The position numbers and the translations under genes were made by a program. The notes below the pieces were generated by a model. That model was not told the DNA's origin. It made no database searches and saw nothing but the letters and a program-made list of their open reading frames with translations. This document shows, piece after piece, positions 38,820 through 46,939 of a DNA stretch of 64,000 bases (position 1 is its first letter; each line of letters opens with the position of its first letter). Source of the DNA: Caenimonas soli (lineage in GTDB: Bacteria > Pseudomonadota > Gammaproteobacteria > Burkholderiales > Burkholderiaceae_C); the NCBI RefSeq assembly GCF_013155545.1, contig NZ_JABJVV010000010.1, positions 186,001-250,000 on the forward strand. Reading direction: 5' to 3'.

Positions 38820-39848
38820 ATGGCAGCCACCATCAATCAGATCGCGGAAGCCGCGGGCGTCAGCACCGCAACAGTCGATCGCGTGCTGAACAATCGACCC
38901 GGCGTCAACCCAGCCACGGTCGAGCGGGTCCGTACCGTGATGCAGGCGCTGGGCGCGGCCAGCCCGGTCCGCGGCCGCCCGCGCTCGACGCCGAACTATC
39001 GGTTTGGGTTTGTGCTGCCGGCGTCACGGCGTGGTTTTTTCGACCTGATCGACCGCGTCGTCGCGCAGGCTGCTGGGGATTTCCGCCACCAGCACATCAC
39101 CGAGATCACGCATCGCCTGCCCAACCAGGACGGTGCCGATTTCGCGCAGGAGCTGGCCAAGATGACCGATCTCGACGGTATCGCCGTGCTCGCCCCGGAT
39201 GTGCCGCAGGTCAAGCTGGCCATCAACGAGTTGGCACGCAGCGGCGTGCATGTGGTCACGCTGTTTTCCGACGTTCCCGGCTCTCTGCGCGAGACCTTCG
39301 TGGGTGCCGACAACCGGGCGGCCGGACGGACCGCGGCAATCCTGCTGGGCCGCGGCCTGCCGCATGGCGAGCTCGGCCGCTGCGCCATGCTTTCGCCGCC
39401 CACGCGATTCGCCGCCGAGATCGACAGGCGCATCGGCTTCGCCCAGGTGCTGGAGGAGCGTTTCCCGAATGCCCGCCTGATCGAGCTTCCCGACATGCCC
39501 GAATCGGAAGACCAGGCCTATGCCTTCGCCCGGCAGTTCCTCGACCCGGCGAAAACCGCCGGGAAGCTGCATGCCCTGTACAACGTGGGGCCGGGCTCGC
39601 ATGGCGTCAGCCGCGCCCTGCAGGAATTCGGCTACGACAGCTCGCTGGGCTTCGCCGTCCACGACATGCTGGAGATACACCGCACGCTGCTGGTCGCCAA
39701 CGCCGTCTCCTACGTCCTGCAGCAGGACGTGCACTACGCCATCATGACCGCCGCCAAAGTGCTGCGGCTGCTGTGCGAGGAAGTGCGCGGCGCGCTGGCC
39801 GTCAGCAACCCCCGCATCGAGATCATTACTGCGGAGAACCTGGCGTGA
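38820..39848 (+). CDS. LacI-family transcriptional regulator
   Basis: The 342-residue regulator starts with a LacI-type helix-turn-helix (TINQIAEAAGVSTATVDRVLNNRPGV cut at residues 4-29) and a hinge, followed by a periplasmic-binding-protein-like effector domain. The HTH has VDRV where most LacI proteins have VSRV or ISRV; this AsnR/RbsR-like variant may alter operator choice. It is divergent from the ABC/dha operon and followed after 52 bases by a second dhaK. It most likely represses both arms through operators A and B and is released by a sugar or polyol. Confidence 0.93.
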   Translation: MAATINQIAEAAGVSTATVDRVLNNRPGVNPATVERVRTVMQALGAASPVRGRPRSTPNYRFGFVLPASRRGFFDLIDRVVAQAAGDFRHQHITEITHRLPNQDGADFAQELAKMTDLDGIAVLAPDVPQVKLAINELARSGVHVVTLFSDVPGSLRETFVGADNRAAGRTAAILLGRGLPHGELGRCAMLSPPTRFAAEIDRRIGFAQVLEERFPNARLIELPDMPESEDQAYAFARQFLDPAKTAGKLHALYNVGPGSHGVSRALQEFGYDSSLGFAVHDMLEIHRTLLVANAVSYVLQQDVHYAIMTAAKVLRLLCEEVRGALAVSNPRIEIITAENLA

Positions 39849-39900
39849 CAGGCGTCTCTGCGGCAACCATAATCAGCGCACCACCCCAACGCGAGCGGCG

Positions 39901-40869
39901 ATGAAGAAATTCACCAACCTCCCGAGCGACCTCGTGTATGAAAGCCTGCTGGGGCTCGGGGCGGCCCACGCCCAGCTGGTGACCGTCCACCTGGATCCGC
40001 TCTTCGTTGCGCGCAAAAGCCCCAACCCGGGCAAGGTGGCGCTGATCTCCGGCGGAGGATCGGGCCACGAGCCCCTGCACACCGGCTTCGTCGGGGTCGG
40101 CATGCTCGATGCGGCCTGCCCGGGCCAGGTGTTCACTTCCCCCTCGCCGAACCAGATGCTTGCCGCGGCCAAGGCCGTTGGGGGCGACCCGGGCGTGCTC
40201 TTCATCGTGAAGAACTATGCCGGCGACGTGATGAACTTCCAGATGGCCATGGACATGATGGACATGGAGTTCGCGTCGGTGCTCGTCAACGACGATGTCT
40301 CCTTGAACGTGGGACGGCGCGGCGTGGCCGGAACGGTGGTGGTCGAAAAGATGGTCGGCGCGGCCGCGGAGCGCGGCGCGGACCTGGCGGCCTGCAAGCA
40401 CCTGGGCGACCGGGTGAACGCCGGCACCGCTTCGATGGGGGTGGCGTTCAGCAGTTGCACCGTGCCCGAGGCAGGCGTGCCGACTTTCGAGATCGGGCCC
40501 GGCGAGATGGAGATCGGGGTCGGCATTCATGGAGAGCCCGGGCGTCGGCGCACGCCGTTCCAGCCGGCTGCCGCCATCGTCCAGGAGCTGATGACGGAAA
40601 TCCTGAAGGACTTGAACCCCAAGCCGGGACAAGAGGTCCTGTTGTTCGTCAACGGGCTCGGCGGCACCCCCTTGATGGAGCTGTACCTGCTGTACCAACT
40701 GGCCGCCGAGCATCTGGGCCGCGCCGGCCTGGTGCCGGTGCGCTCGCTGGTCGGCAACTACACCACCTCGCTGGAAATGGCGGGGGCTTCCCTGACGGTC
40801 ACGCTTCTGGACGACGAGATGAAGTCGCTTTGGGATGCGCCGGTGGCGACCCCCGCCCTGCGCTGGTAG
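39901..40869 (+). CDS. Dihydroxyacetone kinase DhaK subunit (copy 2, no DhaL partner gene)
   Basis: The 322-residue protein is closely similar to the DhaK encoded at 30931. It keeps His56 (GGGSGHEP), Asp109 (NYAGD) and the covalent-binding His210 (GIHGEPGRRR). It lacks about five residues in the loop after VLVNDDV. No dhaL follows it: the next gene is convergent. It could share the DhaL encoded at 31911, act on a different ketose, or bind ligand as a co-regulator, as DhaK does with DhaS or DhaR elsewhere. It lies 52 bases after the LacI-family gene. Confidence 0.88.
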   Translation: MKKFTNLPSDLVYESLLGLGAAHAQLVTVHLDPLFVARKSPNPGKVALISGGGSGHEPLHTGFVGVGMLDAACPGQVFTSPSPNQMLAAAKAVGGDPGVLFIVKNYAGDVMNFQMAMDMMDMEFASVLVNDDVSLNVGRRGVAGTVVVEKMVGAAAERGADLAACKHLGDRVNAGTASMGVAFSSCTVPEAGVPTFEIGPGEMEIGVGIHGEPGRRRTPFQPAAAIVQELMTEILKDLNPKPGQEVLLFVNGLGGTPLMELYLLYQLAAEHLGRAGLVPVRSLVGNYTTSLEMAGASLTVTLLDDEMKSLWDAPVATPALRW

Positions 40870-40875
40870 CCCCTG

Positions 40876-41205
40876 TCAATTTTTTGCGGTCAACAGGGTC
40901 CGCGAAGACCTCGACTCCGGATCGGCACTGCCTTCAGCGATCTCTTTGTGCGGGAACGCCACGACAGTGGATGGACATTCATCGCCGGTCGAATCCCTGA
41001 GCGCCAGCGCGCGAGCCAGCCGGGACTCGGCACGATCGCGGAACTGCGCGACCTCTTTCACGAGACCATCGGTCGCCGCTGGGCCGCGTCTGTCCAGGTA
41101 GTGATGCCAGGTCTGGTTCAGGAGACGTTCGGCCGCCTGAGCGTCTGCGACGGCCTCTCTCCAAGCGTCGATAGCGGATCTGAGGTCGATGGTCATCGGC
41201 GCCAT
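40876..41205 (-). CDS. Hypothetical protein, helical N-terminal part
   Basis: The 109-residue product is unrecognised. The first 70 residues are mostly charged helix (IDLRSAIDAWREAVADAQAA) with aromatic residues in LNQTWHHYLDRRG, and the C terminus is Ser/Lys/Glu-rich and probably disordered. Two ATGs (41205 and 41196) are possible and neither has a strong ribosome site. The frame is also open upstream. It is convergent with dhaK copy 2, the stops being 7 bases apart. A small cytosolic protein of unknown role is all I can support. Confidence 0.5.
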   Translation of the reverse strand: MAPMTIDLRSAIDAWREAVADAQAAERLLNQTWHHYLDRRGPAATDGLVKEVAQFRDRAESRLARALALRDSTGDECPSTVVAFPHKEIAEGSADPESRSSRTLLTAKN

Positions 41206-41529
41206 GCTAATCGTATGTGCACGATCGCGTGGTACAAATTTATCGTCTGGGCCGCAAGCTCCTGCCGGCCGGTGCCAATCCACAGAAAGAGCCATCTAAG
41301 GGACGCTAGCCTTTTGAGAGCAGCAGGATGAAGTTCGAGCAGACCCCATCCAGCGCGCCGGAAGTTGTTCACCGCTGAGTAACTGGTTATGCACAGCCTT
41401 GTCCAGGGCAAATTGGCTGGCGTGACTCCTTCATGACAGGCGCTTAAATCCCGACAATGGCAGTAGGATATTTCATCGGGAGGCGATGCACCTCTCTCAC
41501 CGCAAGGCCGCAGCTTCGGAAGGACTGGC
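41206..41529. other. Intergenic region between hypothetical gene and PPC-domain gene
   Basis: These 324 bases separate two divergent genes. I see no supported coding sequence; open frames here lack family features and ribosome sites. The last part provides GGAAGGA before the ATG at 41530, and A/T-richer sequence near 41440-41480 could hold the promoter. No operator-like repeat was found. Confidence 0.55.
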
Positions 41530-41973
41530 ATGACTCATCTCGCAACTGACCCCGAGGGCAAGTACATCCCCACGCCCACCGGCTACCTGATGGTGCTGCG
41601 CGCGGGCGACAACGTGTTCGCGCAGCTCGAGCGCCTGGCGCGGCGCGAGCAGATTCCCAGCGCCAGCTTCACTGGCCTGGGTTTCGTGCACGCCACCTTC
41701 GGCTTTTGGGACGCGTCGAAGAAGGTTTTCGATCCGCGCAGGTTCGCCGACGTGGAGCTGGGAAGCATGGTGGGCAGCATCGCGTGGAAGGAAGGCGAAC
41801 CCTCCATTCACGCTCACGGGGTCGCCGCGGGCAAGGACTTCCTCGCCTATGGCGGCCACTTGCTGGACCTGGAGGTCGGCACCGGCTCGGTCGAGATCAC
41901 GTTGCTGCGGCATGAGAAGCGGCTCGAACGTGCCCTCGACAGCTGCATCGGCGCCAACCTGCTCGGCCTGTGA
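41530..41973 (+). CDS. PPC/DUF296 domain-containing protein
   Basis: The 147-residue protein is a single PPC (plants and prokaryotes conserved) domain. Recognisable parts are the GYLMVLRAGDNVFAQLERLA start, the SFTGLGFVHATFGFWD strand-turn and the PSIHAHGVAAG block, where histidines often bind metal in this family. Bacterial members are trimers of unknown or DNA-associated function. The ATG has GGAAGGA 6 bases upstream. It is convergent with the aldehyde dehydrogenase gene, with 14 bases between stops. I cannot assign a biological role. Confidence 0.82.
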   Translation: MTHLATDPEGKYIPTPTGYLMVLRAGDNVFAQLERLARREQIPSASFTGLGFVHATFGFWDASKKVFDPRRFADVELGSMVGSIAWKEGEPSIHAHGVAAGKDFLAYGGHLLDLEVGTGSVEITLLRHEKRLERALDSCIGANLLGL

Positions 41974-41987
41974 GGCCTGCCAGCGAA

Positions 41988-43424
41988 TCAGGCAGCGCAG
42001 TAGGAAGTCTTGACGGTGGTGAAGAATTCGGCGGCGTAACTGCCCTGCTCCCGCGAGCCATAGCTGGAGCCCTTGCGTCCGCCGAATGGCACGTGGTAGT
42101 CGACACCCGCCGTGGGGGTGTTGACCATCACCATCCCGGCCTGGGCGTGACGCTTGTAGTGGGTGGCGTGCTTGAGCGACTGGGTGCAGATGCCGCTGGA
42201 CAAGCCGAACGGCGTGTCGTTGGCCAGATCGAGCGCGTGCTCGTAACTGTCGGCCGGGATCACGCAGGCCACCGGACCGAAGATTTCCTCCCGGCTGATG
42301 CGCATCTCGTTGCTGCAATCCGTGAACAACGCCGGCGTCAGGTAGAAGCCGGGCGTATCGCGCTTCACCAGTTGCCCGCCGACGGCCAGCCGGGCGCCTT
42401 CCTCGCGCCCGATGCGGATGTAGTCGATGTCCTGGTCGAGCTGCAGCTGGTCCACCACCGGGCCGATATCGGTGCCGGCCTTCAGCGCGTCGTCCACTCG
42501 CAGTGCGGCCAGCTTTTCGGTCAACGCAGCGACGAAGCGGGAATGAATTCCCTTGCCGACGATCAGCCGGCTGGAGGCCGTGCAGCGCTGCCCGGTCGAG
42601 AAGAACGCGCCTTGCAACGCGCAATGCACGGCGACGTCCAGGTCCGCGTCATCCAGGACCACCAGCGGGTTCTTGCCGCCCATCTCGATCTGCACCTTGG
42701 CCATGCGGCCGATCGCGGCTTGAGCCACCTTCGCCCCCGTGGCGGTCGAGCCTGTGAAGCTGATGGCGTCCACCCTGGGATCGTCCAGCAGGGCCTGGCC
42801 GACGACGGCTCCGCGCCCCATCACCAGGTTGAACACCCCCGAAGGCAAACCCGCCCGGCCGATGATCTCGGCAAGGGCCCAGGCGCTGGCCGGCACCAGC
42901 TCGGCCGGCTTGAATACCACGCTATTGCCGAAGGCCAGCGCCGGAGCGATCTTCCAGGCCGGGATGGCGATGGGGAAATTCCAGGGCGCGATGATGCCGA
43001 CGACGCCCACCGGCTCGCGCGTGACCTCCACGTCGATGCCCGGCCGGACGGACGCCAGTTTGTCGCCGCGCAGCCGCAGGCACTCCTGCGCATAGAACTT
43101 GAAAATCGCACCGGCACGCGCAACTTCGCCTATGCCCTCCGGCCGCGTCTTGCCTTCTTCGCGGGCGAGCAGTTCACCGAGCTCCTCCTTGCGCGCCAGG
43201 ATTTCAGAGCCGACCCGGTCCAAGGCGTCGGCCCTGGACTGCGGGTTGCTCACGGCCCAGGAAGGGGCCGCCTGTGCCGCGGCGGCGATCGCACGTTCCA
43301 CCTGCGACGCATCGGCATGGTCATAGTGCCCGATCACGTCGAGCATGTTGGAAGGATTGATGTTGGGGACGTCGCTCGTGCCCGCGGCCCATTCGCCGCC
43401 AATGAAATTCTTGTGGTGTTGCAT
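41988..43424 (-). CDS. NAD(P)-dependent aldehyde dehydrogenase
   Basis: This aldehyde dehydrogenase of 478 residues should oxidise an aldehyde or semialdehyde to the acid. It shows the cofactor region PWNFPIAIPAWK, the FTGSTATG turn, the general-base Glu in EMGGKNP, the catalytic Cys in TGQRCTASSR and the EEIFGPV motif. The sequence resembles ketoglutarate-semialdehyde or similar sugar-acid-pathway enzymes, but substrate cannot be fixed from motifs. It is divergent from a GcvA-like LysR gene. An inverted repeat in the shared promoter suggests direct regulation. Confidence 0.92.
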   Translation of the reverse strand: MQHHKNFIGGEWAAGTSDVPNINPSNMLDVIGHYDHADASQVERAIAAAAQAAPSWAVSNPQSRADALDRVGSEILARKEELGELLAREEGKTRPEGIGEVARAGAIFKFYAQECLRLRGDKLASVRPGIDVEVTREPVGVVGIIAPWNFPIAIPAWKIAPALAFGNSVVFKPAELVPASAWALAEIIGRAGLPSGVFNLVMGRGAVVGQALLDDPRVDAISFTGSTATGAKVAQAAIGRMAKVQIEMGGKNPLVVLDDADLDVAVHCALQGAFFSTGQRCTASSRLIVGKGIHSRFVAALTEKLAALRVDDALKAGTDIGPVVDQLQLDQDIDYIRIGREEGARLAVGGQLVKRDTPGFYLTPALFTDCSNEMRISREEIFGPVACVIPADSYEHALDLANDTPFGLSSGICTQSLKHATHYKRHAQAGMVMVNTPTAGVDYHVPFGGRKGSSYGSREQGSYAAEFFTTVKTSYCAA

Positions 43425-43464
43425 GGCCGGGAGTCTAGGGACGCGCGCTACTTCGCCGCAAGCG

Positions 43465-43495
43465 AGATTTTCTACGGCAGCAGCGAAGAAAATCT
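43465..43495. promoter_or_regulatory. Inverted repeat in ALDH/LysR divergent promoter
   Basis: The perfect 9-bp arms AGATTTTCT (43465-43473) and AGAAAATCT (43487-43495) are separated by 13 bases. They lie between the ALDH start at 43424 and the LysR start at 43594. Placement and dyad fit a LysR-family binding site. No binding evidence is available. Confidence 0.6.
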
Positions 43496-43593
43496 TGAAG
43501 TCATCCCTGGTGCCCGGGCAGGGACTGCGCCGTAAAATCGGGAACAGACCGCGTTCGTGCGCTTCGAGCCGCGGGACCTACAAGGAGACTGCA

Positions 43594-44511
43594 GTGGCGC
43601 GCCAGATACCACCCCTTAATCCGTTGAGGGCTTTCGAGGTCGCCGCGAGGCACCTGAGCTTCACGCGGGCCGCCGAAGAGCTTTTCGTCACGCCGTCGGC
43701 CGTCAGCCACCAGATCAAGACGCTGGAAGAAAGCCTGGGCATCGCGCTGTTCACCCGCGACGCCAAGTCGCTCGCGCTCACGGCCGCGGGCAAGGCCTAC
43801 TTGCCGGGGGTCCAGGAGGCGTTCAAGCAACTTGTCCACGCCACGCACCAGCTGCAGACCCAGGGGCTGCCGGCGCTGCGGGTGAACCTGCCGCCTACGT
43901 TCGCGGTCAAGTGGCTGATCCCGCGCATGGAACGCTTCATGAAGGTGCACCCCGAGATCGACCTGAAAGTGTCGACCTCCAACGAGTCGATCGATTTCAC
44001 CCGGGACGACTTCGACCTGGCGATCCGCTACGGGCGCGGCAACTATCCCGGCCTGATCTCCGAGCTGTGCCTTCCGGTGGAGGTGTTCCCGGTTTGCAGC
44101 CCGGCGCTGATGCGCGGCGCCCACCCCCTGCGCGAGCCATCCGACCTCAAGCATCACACCCTGCTGCACGACGACAGCACATACACCGACGTGAGCAATC
44201 CCAACTGGGCGATGTGGCTCAAGCATGCCGGCGTCAAAGACGTCGATGCGACGCGCGGCCCCTCGTTCTGGCCCAGCCATCTGGTGATCAATGCGGCCAT
44301 CGACGGCCTGGGGGTCGCCCTGGCCAAGAAGAACTGGGTGGTCAAGGACCTGGCCAACGGCCTGCTGGTCAAGCCATTCGAGATCAGCCTGCCGGTCGAG
44401 TTTTCCTATTTCGTCGTCTATCCGCAGGAGCGGGTCAACGACTTGCGCATCCGCGCATTCGTCGAATGGGTGCGCCAGGAAGTCGCCGGCGATCTGGCTC
44501 AGAGCCGGTAG
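43594..44511 (+). CDS. LysR-family regulator, GcvA-like
   Basis: The 305-residue regulator begins with the GcvA-subgroup N terminus (QIPPLNPLRAFEVAARHLSF) and a winged HTH including AVSHQIKTLEESLG. The effector domain has the NLPPTFAVKWLIPRM segment usual for this group. The start is a GTG at 43594 with AAGGAGAC upstream; the open frame extends further without support. Its 3' end overlaps the convergent amidohydrolase gene by 13 bases. It is divergent from the aldehyde dehydrogenase gene and probably regulates it, and perhaps also the catabolic operons next door. Confidence 0.9.
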   Translation: MARQIPPLNPLRAFEVAARHLSFTRAAEELFVTPSAVSHQIKTLEESLGIALFTRDAKSLALTAAGKAYLPGVQEAFKQLVHATHQLQTQGLPALRVNLPPTFAVKWLIPRMERFMKVHPEIDLKVSTSNESIDFTRDDFDLAIRYGRGNYPGLISELCLPVEVFPVCSPALMRGAHPLREPSDLKHHTLLHDDSTYTDVSNPNWAMWLKHAGVKDVDATRGPSFWPSHLVINAAIDGLGVALAKKNWVVKDLANGLLVKPFEISLPVEFSYFVVYPQERVNDLRIRAFVEWVRQEVAGDLAQSR

Positions 44512-45398
44512 ATGCGCGCTGCATTGTCGTGCAGCAGCTTGGCCTGATCCGATTCGGGCCGATCCGCGATGGCGGCCCTGAAGCCACTCAGGATGGTGGC
44601 GTAGTCCGCAACCAGTCTGTCGACGGGGAAGTTGCTGGCGAACATGCAGCGATGCACGCCGAAGATGGCGATGGCGTCACGAATGACGGGCACGTTGTCG
44701 GCTTGCGACCACGCCCTGCCCGGCAACCCCAGGCCCGAGATTTTCAGGTTGACGTTTGGTTGCCTGGCCACCCGGTCCAGGGCTTTGCGCCAACTACCAA
44801 GTCCCTGCTCGCTGCGGTCCGCGGGCAAGCCGGTGTGATTGATGATGATGGTCGTTTCGGAAAAGTCCCGTGCCAGATCGGCGGCCTGGTCCAGGTTCCA
44901 CCAGGGCGCCTGCAGGTCGAACGACAGGCCGTGCCGGGCCAGCAGCGCGTAGCCCGAGCGCCAGGTTTCGCAGTCCATGGAGCCGGCCAGCCCGCGGCGC
45001 GCGGCGGCCGGCGTCGCGCTCACCACCGGTTTGTGGCGAATGCCTCGAACCAGCGGGAACGCCGCCTGCGCGCGAAGCACGTCGGCCACATCCGCGCGAT
45101 CGAGCGTTGCGTGGGCCACGATCGCGCCCGGCAGCCCGGGCCGCGCCAGCGCCGTGAGCCATTGCGTTTCCCGCACCGGCTGATCTCGTGCCCACTCCGC
45201 CTCGATGTGAACTGTCGCCGCCGGGGCGAAACCAGCGGTGTCGCGCCTGAAGTCCTGCGGCAGGTAGTTGCGCTTGAGCGCCGAATAATCGCCGTAGCGG
45301 AAATTCGGCACCTCCTCGCCCTGCAGCCACGGATGGGGATTCGCATCCAGATCCCAGAAGTGCTGGTGCGCGTCGATGAAGGGCAGCGCCCCAGTCAC
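44499..45398 (-). CDS. Amidohydrolase (L-fuconolactonase/COG3618-type), copy 1
   Basis: This metal-dependent TIM-barrel hydrolase has 299 residues. Metal ligands appear in the N-terminal FIDAHQHFWD (His11, His13), a later NHTGLP histidine and the C-terminal ASNFPVD aspartate. Family members open lactones of sugar acids or related substrates. It is the last gene of a - strand run (enoyl-CoA hydratase, CoA-transferase, Bug protein, cupin), 13 bases after the cupin. A clear homologue lies at 51343 in the divergent operon. The real substrate is unknown. Confidence 0.85.
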   Translation of the reverse strand: MTGALPFIDAHQHFWDLDANPHPWLQGEEVPNFRYGDYSALKRNYLPQDFRRDTAGFAPAATVHIEAEWARDQPVRETQWLTALARPGLPGAIVAHATLDRADVADVLRAQAAFPLVRGIRHKPVVSATPAAARRGLAGSMDCETWRSGYALLARHGLSFDLQAPWWNLDQAADLARDFSETTIIINHTGLPADRSEQGLGSWRKALDRVARQPNVNLKISGLGLPGRAWSQADNVPVIRDAIAIFGVHRCMFASNFPVDRLVADYATILSGFRAAIADRPESDQAKLLHDNAARIYRL

Positions 45399-45411
45399 GT
45401 GGCCATCTTCC

Positions 45412-45885
45412 TCAGTGACGCGCCGGCACCAGCGTCGTCGACGAGGGACCGATGCCGATCACGTCGCAGATCACTTCGCCTTCCTTGGTCCAGGAGTAGT
45501 GCGGCGCCTCGATCGGCTCCTTGAACAGCGAGCCCGCCGGGTAGGCGATGAGCTTGGATTCCTCGAACTTGTCGCCGTAGCCGAAGTAGAGCGTTCCCGA
45601 AACGATGGAGACGATGCGAACCTTGTCGGGATGGGTGTGCACCGGCAGCTTGGTGTTGGCCGGGATCCGCACCCGCAGGATGTACAGGCCCGCCTTGGTC
45701 GGGTCGCCGTACAGCACCGCGCTCTGCGACGGCGAGGCAGGATTCATCTTGTAGGTCACGTCGCCCGGCTTGAAGGAAATGTCGGGAGGGGCGACCTCGT
45801 TGTGCGCCAGCGCCGGCAGCGCGCAGGCGGCCAGAAGCAAGGTGCCGCACAGCGCGCGCGCTGCCTGGGTCGGGAAGTTGTTCAT
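45412..45885 (-). CDS. Exported cupin-domain protein
   Basis: The 157-residue protein has a Sec signal peptide ending ALPALAH near residue 28, then a single cupin domain. Metal-binding-type residues are in LPVHTHPDKVRIVSIVSGTLYFGYG and the later PHYSW histidine. Periplasmic cupins of this kind are uncharacterised; they may isomerise, bind or hydrolyse small acids. CAGGAGA lies before the ATG at 45885. It is located 34 bases after the Bug gene and 13 before the amidohydrolase, so it is likely to act on the same substrate. Confidence 0.82.
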   Translation of the reverse strand: MNNFPTQAARALCGTLLLAACALPALAHNEVAPPDISFKPGDVTYKMNPASPSQSAVLYGDPTKAGLYILRVRIPANTKLPVHTHPDKVRIVSIVSGTLYFGYGDKFEESKLIAYPAGSLFKEPIEAPHYSWTKEGEVICDVIGIGPSSTTLVPARH

Positions 45886-45919
45886 GGTGCTATCTCCTGT
45901 CATTGGTGGTTGGGGAAAA

Positions 45920-46900
45920 TCAATTGGCGAGTTGCAGCCGGGTAGCCAGGGCCTTGAACTGCGCGCTCTCGCGGGCCATCACGGCTTCGAGCACGGTGTC
46001 GTCGGCGTAGGTATCGGTGCTGAAGTGCAGCTTCTCCAGCGTCTCGCGCATGAGGGGCTCCTTCATCGCCTTCTCGACAGCGACCTTCAGGACGTCGATC
46101 ACCTCGTTGGGCGTGTTGCGTGGCGCGGAAAGCCCGCGCCAGATGCCCATGGACAGATCGATGTTGCGTTCCTTCAGCGTGGGCACGTTCTCGAATCCGG
46201 CGACCCGCCGGTCGGCCATCACCGCCAGCACTTTCAGCTTGCCCCCGGCGACATGGGTCGCGACTTCGGCAGTGCTCACCGTCACGGCGTCGATATGCCC
46301 GCCCAGCAGGGCCAGCACGGCAGGGGCGCCGCCGGCATAGGGAATGTGGTTGAAGCTTGCGCCGGTCTTTTCAGCCAGCGCGGCGGCGGCCATGTGCCAG
46401 GTTGAACCACGGCCGGCGTCCCCCACCCTGATGTTCGCGTCCGGCTTGCGCGCCGCCGCGAGGAATTGCTCCAGGGTGGCATAGGGCGCGTCGGACCTGA
46501 CGACCACGGCGGCCGGGTCGGCATTGAGGCGCGCGATCGGCCTCAGGTCCTTGTAGGAAAACTTGGCCAGGCCCAGGTGGTTGAGGAAGGTGAGCTCGGT
46601 CGACGACAGGACGATCTTGTGCCCGTCCGGCTTGGCATTCACGACCTCGCCGAGTCCCAGCACGCCACTGGCGCCGGGCCTGTTGATCACGACCACGGGC
46701 TGCGGCAGGTGACGCGCGACGGCGGCGGCGAACGCGCGTCCCACCACATCGGCGCCACCGCCCGCCTGCCATGGAACGACCAGCTCGATGTTGCGCGAGG
46801 GGTAGGTGCCGGTCTGGGCGAACACCGGGCTGGCCAGAGCCGCCACGGCTGCGGCGGCCAGCATCAGCTGCCTGCGCCGGGATAGGTTGATGAATCGCAT
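45920..46900 (-). CDS. Bug/TctC-family tripartite tricarboxylate-type solute-binding protein
   Basis: This periplasmic binding protein has 326 residues and an N-terminal signal that starts with Arg-rich LSRRRQLMLAAAAVAALA. The Bug pattern is clear: YPSRNIELVVPWQAGGGADVVGRAFA, the NRPGASGVLG turn and the later NHIPYAGGAPAV. Ligands are generally carboxylates. No TctA/TctB permease genes are nearby, as is common for Bug proteins in Burkholderiales. It lies 39 bases after the CoA-transferase gene, suggesting that its ligand is activated as a CoA thioester inside the cell. Confidence 0.93.
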   Translation of the reverse strand: MRFINLSRRRQLMLAAAAVAALASPVFAQTGTYPSRNIELVVPWQAGGGADVVGRAFAAAVARHLPQPVVVINRPGASGVLGLGEVVNAKPDGHKIVLSSTELTFLNHLGLAKFSYKDLRPIARLNADPAAVVVRSDAPYATLEQFLAAARKPDANIRVGDAGRGSTWHMAAAALAEKTGASFNHIPYAGGAPAVLALLGGHIDAVTVSTAEVATHVAGGKLKVLAVMADRRVAGFENVPTLKERNIDLSMGIWRGLSAPRNTPNEVIDVLKVAVEKAMKEPLMRETLEKLHFSTDTYADDTVLEAVMARESAQFKALATRLQLAN

Positions 46901-46939
46901 GGAGTCTCCTGTCTTGGTAGGTGGATATGGAAAACGCCG

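Noticed and set aside
41976..41996. Weak CTGCC/GGCAG hairpin between the PPC and ALDH gene ends
   Set aside because: The stem is only 5 bp and has no T tract on either strand, so a terminator call is not supported.
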